Assembly: GCA_014376425.1 (NCBI GenBank)
Contig: JACMRO010000472.1
Span: forward strand, 1-8,509
Source: Rubritepida sp.
GTDB lineage: Bacteria > Pseudomonadota > Alphaproteobacteria > Acetobacterales > Acetobacteraceae
Length of the DNA: 8,509 bases
Direction of reading: 5' to 3'
In this document: piece after piece, positions 7,345 to 8,509 of the stretch
Layout: every line of letters starts with the position of its first letter
Position numbering within the stretch: the first letter of the stretch is position 1
Made by a program: the position numbers and the translations under genes
Notes under the pieces: generated by a model
What the model was told of the DNA's origin: nothing
Databases searched by the model: none
What the model saw: only the letters and a program-made list of their open reading frames with translations

Positions 7345-8128
7345 GGTGCTGGCCGTCATCATGGCAGGGGCCGCCGCACTTTGCACGGCGGCCGTGGCGC
7401 AGGGTGAAGACAGGGTCGCGGTCATCCGTGCCCGCGGCGAGCTGCGGGTCTGTGCCTGGCCGGATTACTTCGGCATTTCCTGGCGCAACCCGCGCGGCGG
7501 CGAGGTCGAAGGGCTCGACATCGACATGGCACGCGCCTTCGCGACCCGCCTGCGGGTCCGGCTCGCGCTGATCGAGACCGACAACCTGGCCATTCCCGCC
7601 GCCGTCGAGGCCGGTGCCTGCGACATCGCGATGGGCGGCGTGACCGTGACGGAGGAACGCGCGGCGCGCGTCGCCTTCACCAAGCCCTACCTTTCCACCC
7701 CACTGGTCGGCATCGCCAACCGGGCCAGCGCGCGGGTGCCGGACTGGGCGGCGCTCGACCGGCCGGGCATGGTCGTGGCCGTCTCAGCCGGCGCGCCGGC
7801 CGAGGCGATCATGCGCGCCGCGCTGCGTCGTGGCGAGCTGGCGGTGCTGCGGCCGCCCCGGCTGCGTGAGGCGGAGGTCCAGTCCGGCCGCGCCGACGCC
7901 TTCATCACCGACCTGCCCTATGCCCGCGGCCTGGCGCAGCGGCAGCCCTGGGTGCGGCTGATCGAGGCGCCGCCCCGCTTCGGCGAGACGCTGATGGCCT
8001 GGGCGGTGCCGCGCGGCGATGCCGGCTGGCTGGCCGAGGCGAATAATTTCCTGGCCGTGGTGAAAGCGGACGGCCAGCTGGCCCGCGCGGCCGAGCGCCA
8101 TGGCATGGCCGGGCTGGTTGTCTACTGA
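7343..8128 (+). CDS. periplasmic substrate-binding protein, family 3 (amino-acid type)
   Basis: A 261-residue secreted protein of the SBP_bac_3 family, which binds amino acids or similar small molecules in the periplasm. The signal peptide is about residues 1-19, with a cut near AVA-Q20. The mature part begins with GELRVCAWPDYFG (32-44) and EGLDIDMARAFA (56-67). TEER (103-106) with FTKPY (112-116) is typical; R106 aligns with HisJ Arg77, which holds the ligand carboxylate. GRADAFITD places D190 where HisJ has Asp161, which holds the amino group. Both matches come from memory of HisJ and favour an amino-acid ligand. No ABC permease or ATPase is adjacent, so it may serve the divergent kinase, or a transporter elsewhere. 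The start is uncertain: ATG 7343 gives a signal peptide with no basic residue, while ATG 7280 adds 21 residues including one Arg but overlaps the kinase gene. It ends one base before the convergent AEC gene. Confidence 0.88.
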   Translation: MVLAVIMAGAAALCTAAVAQGEDRVAVIRARGELRVCAWPDYFGISWRNPRGGEVEGLDIDMARAFATRLRVRLALIETDNLAIPAAVEAGACDIAMGGVTVTEERAARVAFTKPYLSTPLVGIANRASARVPDWAALDRPGMVVAVSAGAPAEAIMRAALRRGELAVLRPPRLREAEVQSGRADAFITDLPYARGLAQRQPWVRLIEAPPRFGETLMAWAVPRGDAGWLAEANNFLAVVKADGQLARAAERHGMAGLVVY

Positions 8129-8129
8129 G

Positions 8130-8509
8130 CTACAGCGCCAGCAGCAGCATCAGCCACAGGGGCAGGGTCAGCACCGCCAGCACATGCTCGGTGCTGGTGA
8201 TCGCCGCCATCAGCGGGGCGTCGCCCCCCATGGCGCGGGCCATGACGTAGCTGGTCGCCGCCGTCGGCATCGCCATGAAGAGTACCGCCATGGCGGTGGG
8301 CAGCGGATCAAGCCCCAGCAGCCGGGCCGCCGCGAAGGTCATCCCCGGCATCACCACGAGCTTGAGGAAGCTTGTCGCCAGTTGCAGCGGCAGCCGGTCC
8401 CGCCAGGCGCCCAGCGTCCGCGCCGCGCCGACCGCCAGCAGGCCCAGCGCAACCGAGGCCTGGCCCAGCGCCCGCACCAACGGCGCCACCCCCGCCCGGC
8501 GCCCGCGCC
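8130..8509 (-). CDS. AEC-family transporter, C-terminal part (partial, 5' end outside window)
   Basis: About 125 C-terminal residues of a membrane transporter of the auxin efflux carrier (AEC, Mem_trans) family. These are inner-membrane carriers that in bacteria move small organic acids such as malate or malonate; the substrate here is unknown. The frame stays open to the right edge, so the start lies outside the window; the GTG at 8489 is internal. Visible are GLLAVGAAR, LKLVVMPGMTF, the family-typical LFMAMPTAATSYVMARAMGGD, and a last hydrophobic helix LAVLTLPLWLMLLLAL, making about four membrane segments. The proline in the AMPTA helix and the MGGDAPLMAAI turn are characteristic of AEC C-terminal halves. 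Its stop lies one base from that of the convergent binding-protein gene. Confidence 0.88.
   Translation of the reverse strand, partial: RGRRAGVAPLVRALGQASVALGLLAVGAARTLGAWRDRLPLQLATSFLKLVVMPGMTFAAARLLGLDPLPTAMAVLFMAMPTAATSYVMARAMGGDAPLMAAITSTEHVLAVLTLPLWLMLLLAL

Noticed and set aside
4357..7407. A 1016-codon open frame on the plus strand opposite the hybrid kinase
   Set aside because: The product is rich in Arg, Gln, His and Pro, with no recognisable domain. It mirrors the kinase codons, as expected opposite a high-GC gene.

Overview
The window is very GC-rich DNA (visibly around 70%) from a bacterial chromosome. Gene density is high, most codons end in G or C, and the largest gap between genes is about 116 bases. 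The gene styles suggest an alphaproteobacterium of the Rhodospirillales/Acetobacteraceae type (Roseomonas-like). The pointers are a small zf-CHCC zinc-finger gene directly upstream of polA, a DadA-type dehydrogenase and a two-receiver hybrid kinase with a Cache-like sensor. This placement is inferred from protein style, not from a search. No rRNA, tRNA, CRISPR array, insertion sequence or integrase was seen.

Layout, left to right. (1) Positions 1-1562, minus strand: N-terminal 520 residues of DNA polymerase I (5'-nuclease domain plus an intact 3'-5' exonuclease domain); the polymerase domain lies beyond the left edge. (2) 1546-1782, minus: a 78-residue zf-CHCC protein whose end overlaps the polA start. 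(3) 1866-2942, plus: a predicted lipoprotein alpha/beta hydrolase of the monoacylglycerol-lipase/S33 type. (4) 3002-4246, minus: D-amino acid dehydrogenase (dadA), convergent with the hydrolase. (5) 4313-4618, minus: a small unknown lipoprotein with a good ribosome binding site. (6) 4735-7344, minus: a membrane hybrid histidine kinase with a Cache-like periplasmic sensor, HisKA, HATPase_c, a degenerate receiver and an intact receiver. (7) 7343-8128, plus: a family 3 (amino-acid type) periplasmic binding protein, divergent from the kinase, with candidate start codons sharing one CATG. (8) 8130-8509, minus: the C-terminal part of an AEC-family transporter, running off the right edge and ending one base from the binding-protein stop.

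How they may work together. polA and the zinc-finger gene form an ordinary housekeeping pair. The more interesting part is 3002-8128. The kinase, small lipoprotein and dadA lie in the same direction and could be co-transcribed, and the binding protein faces away from the kinase. The binding protein keeps the Arg and Asp that in HisJ-type proteins hold the alpha-carboxylate and alpha-amino groups of an amino acid. It has no ABC permease or ATPase beside it. A reasonable but unproven reading is a periplasmic amino-acid sensing unit (binding protein plus kinase) linked to D-amino acid oxidation by DadA. No response regulator or HPt protein is present, so the output is unknown. I do not see a clearly new multi-gene system. 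The best leads are the degenerate first receiver, the shared divergent start codons and the possible sensing module.
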